In this document: positions 16,599 through 16,705 of the stretch, one piece after another | How the letters are laid out: each line of letters begins with the position of its first letter | Position numbering within the stretch: the first letter of the stretch is position 1 | Notes under the pieces: model-generated | Databases searched by the model: none | The model's input: the letters and a program-made list of their open reading frames with translations, nothing else | What the model was told of the DNA's origin: nothing | Assembly: GCA_946480345.1 (NCBI GenBank) | Contig: CAMLJR010000055.1 | Coordinates: forward strand, 1 to 16,705 | DNA from: an uncultured Spongiibacteraceae bacterium | GTDB taxonomy: Bacteria > Pseudomonadota > Gammaproteobacteria > Pseudomonadales > CAMLJR01 | Length of the DNA stretch: 16,705 nucleotides | Reading direction: 5' to 3' | Translations under genes and position numbers: made by a program

Positions 16599-16705
16599 AT
16601 GTGGCTACTGAACAAACCGCTGCAACTCGCGACGATCGTTATTCTGGCGGTCGTCGGTTCGTTGTATTGGTATGCGGGTAAACAACAACAACGCTACGAC
16701 GCCGC
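16599..16705 (+). CDS. N-terminus of a small or membrane-anchored protein (3' partial)
   Basis: An open frame begins at ATG 16599, 4 nt after the permease stop, and runs off the window after 35 codons. It starts MWLLNKPLQLATIVILAVVGS, followed by LYWYAGKQQQRYDAA. This is one strongly hydrophobic N-terminal membrane segment followed by a polar, Gln-rich stretch. AAGGCG in the end of the permease gene could serve as ribosome site, and the spacing implies translational coupling. I do not recognise the family. It may be a short membrane protein or the anchor of a larger periplasmic domain. Confidence 0.65.
   Translation, partial: MWLLNKPLQLATIVILAVVGSLYWYAGKQQQRYDA

Overview
The window is 16.7 kb of ordinary-looking proteobacterial chromosome. 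Nearly every coding region is intact, and I see no tRNA, rRNA, CRISPR array, transposase, integrase or phage gene. Best matches recalled from family knowledge (UvrD, YciA, AidB, NorR, Hmp, TypA) are all gammaproteobacterial in length and motif pattern. A gammaproteobacterium is therefore the likely source. The 4-hydroxyacetophenone-monooxygenase-like flavoenzyme and the bacterial topoisomerase IB point to an environmental lineage rather than an enteric one, but I cannot name the genus.

Layout, left to right. A gamma-glutamyltranspeptidase gene (5' end outside the window) is followed 35 nt later by uvrD on the + strand. Between uvrD and the next gene is a roughly 140-bp fold-back element with nested hairpins. 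A YciA-type acyl-CoA thioesterase gene lies on the - strand and is divergent from a small DUF4265-like gene, with a promoter and operator-like palindrome plus a short tandem duplication between them. An aidB-type acyl-CoA dehydrogenase gene (+) converges with a topoisomerase IB gene (-). Next come norR (-) and hmp (+), divergently arranged around a compact control region. A Baeyer-Villiger monooxygenase gene (-) and typA/bipA (-) follow. The window closes with an APC-family amino acid permease (+) and the first 35 codons of a downstream membrane protein gene.

Functional reading. The clearest regulatory circuit is the nitric-oxide detoxification pair. NorR has a GAF sensor, an AAA+ domain with GAFTGA, and a Fis-type HTH. 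Three GT-N7-AC boxes lie between norR and hmp. Downstream of them are a near-consensus IHF site and a TGGCAC-type sigma-54 -24 element. This matches the NorR/FhpR circuit known from Vibrio and Pseudomonas, in which NO switches on the flavohaemoglobin. The first box overlaps the norR start codon, which suggests autoregulation. uvrD, aidB and topoisomerase IB, all acting on DNA or DNA-damage responses, sit within 6.5 kb but are not in one operon.

No clearly new multi-gene system was found. The items most worth a second look are the fold-back repeat after uvrD, the norR-hmp control region, the Baeyer-Villiger enzyme with a Trp-to-Tyr change in its fingerprint, and the operator-like palindrome over the thioesterase promoter.
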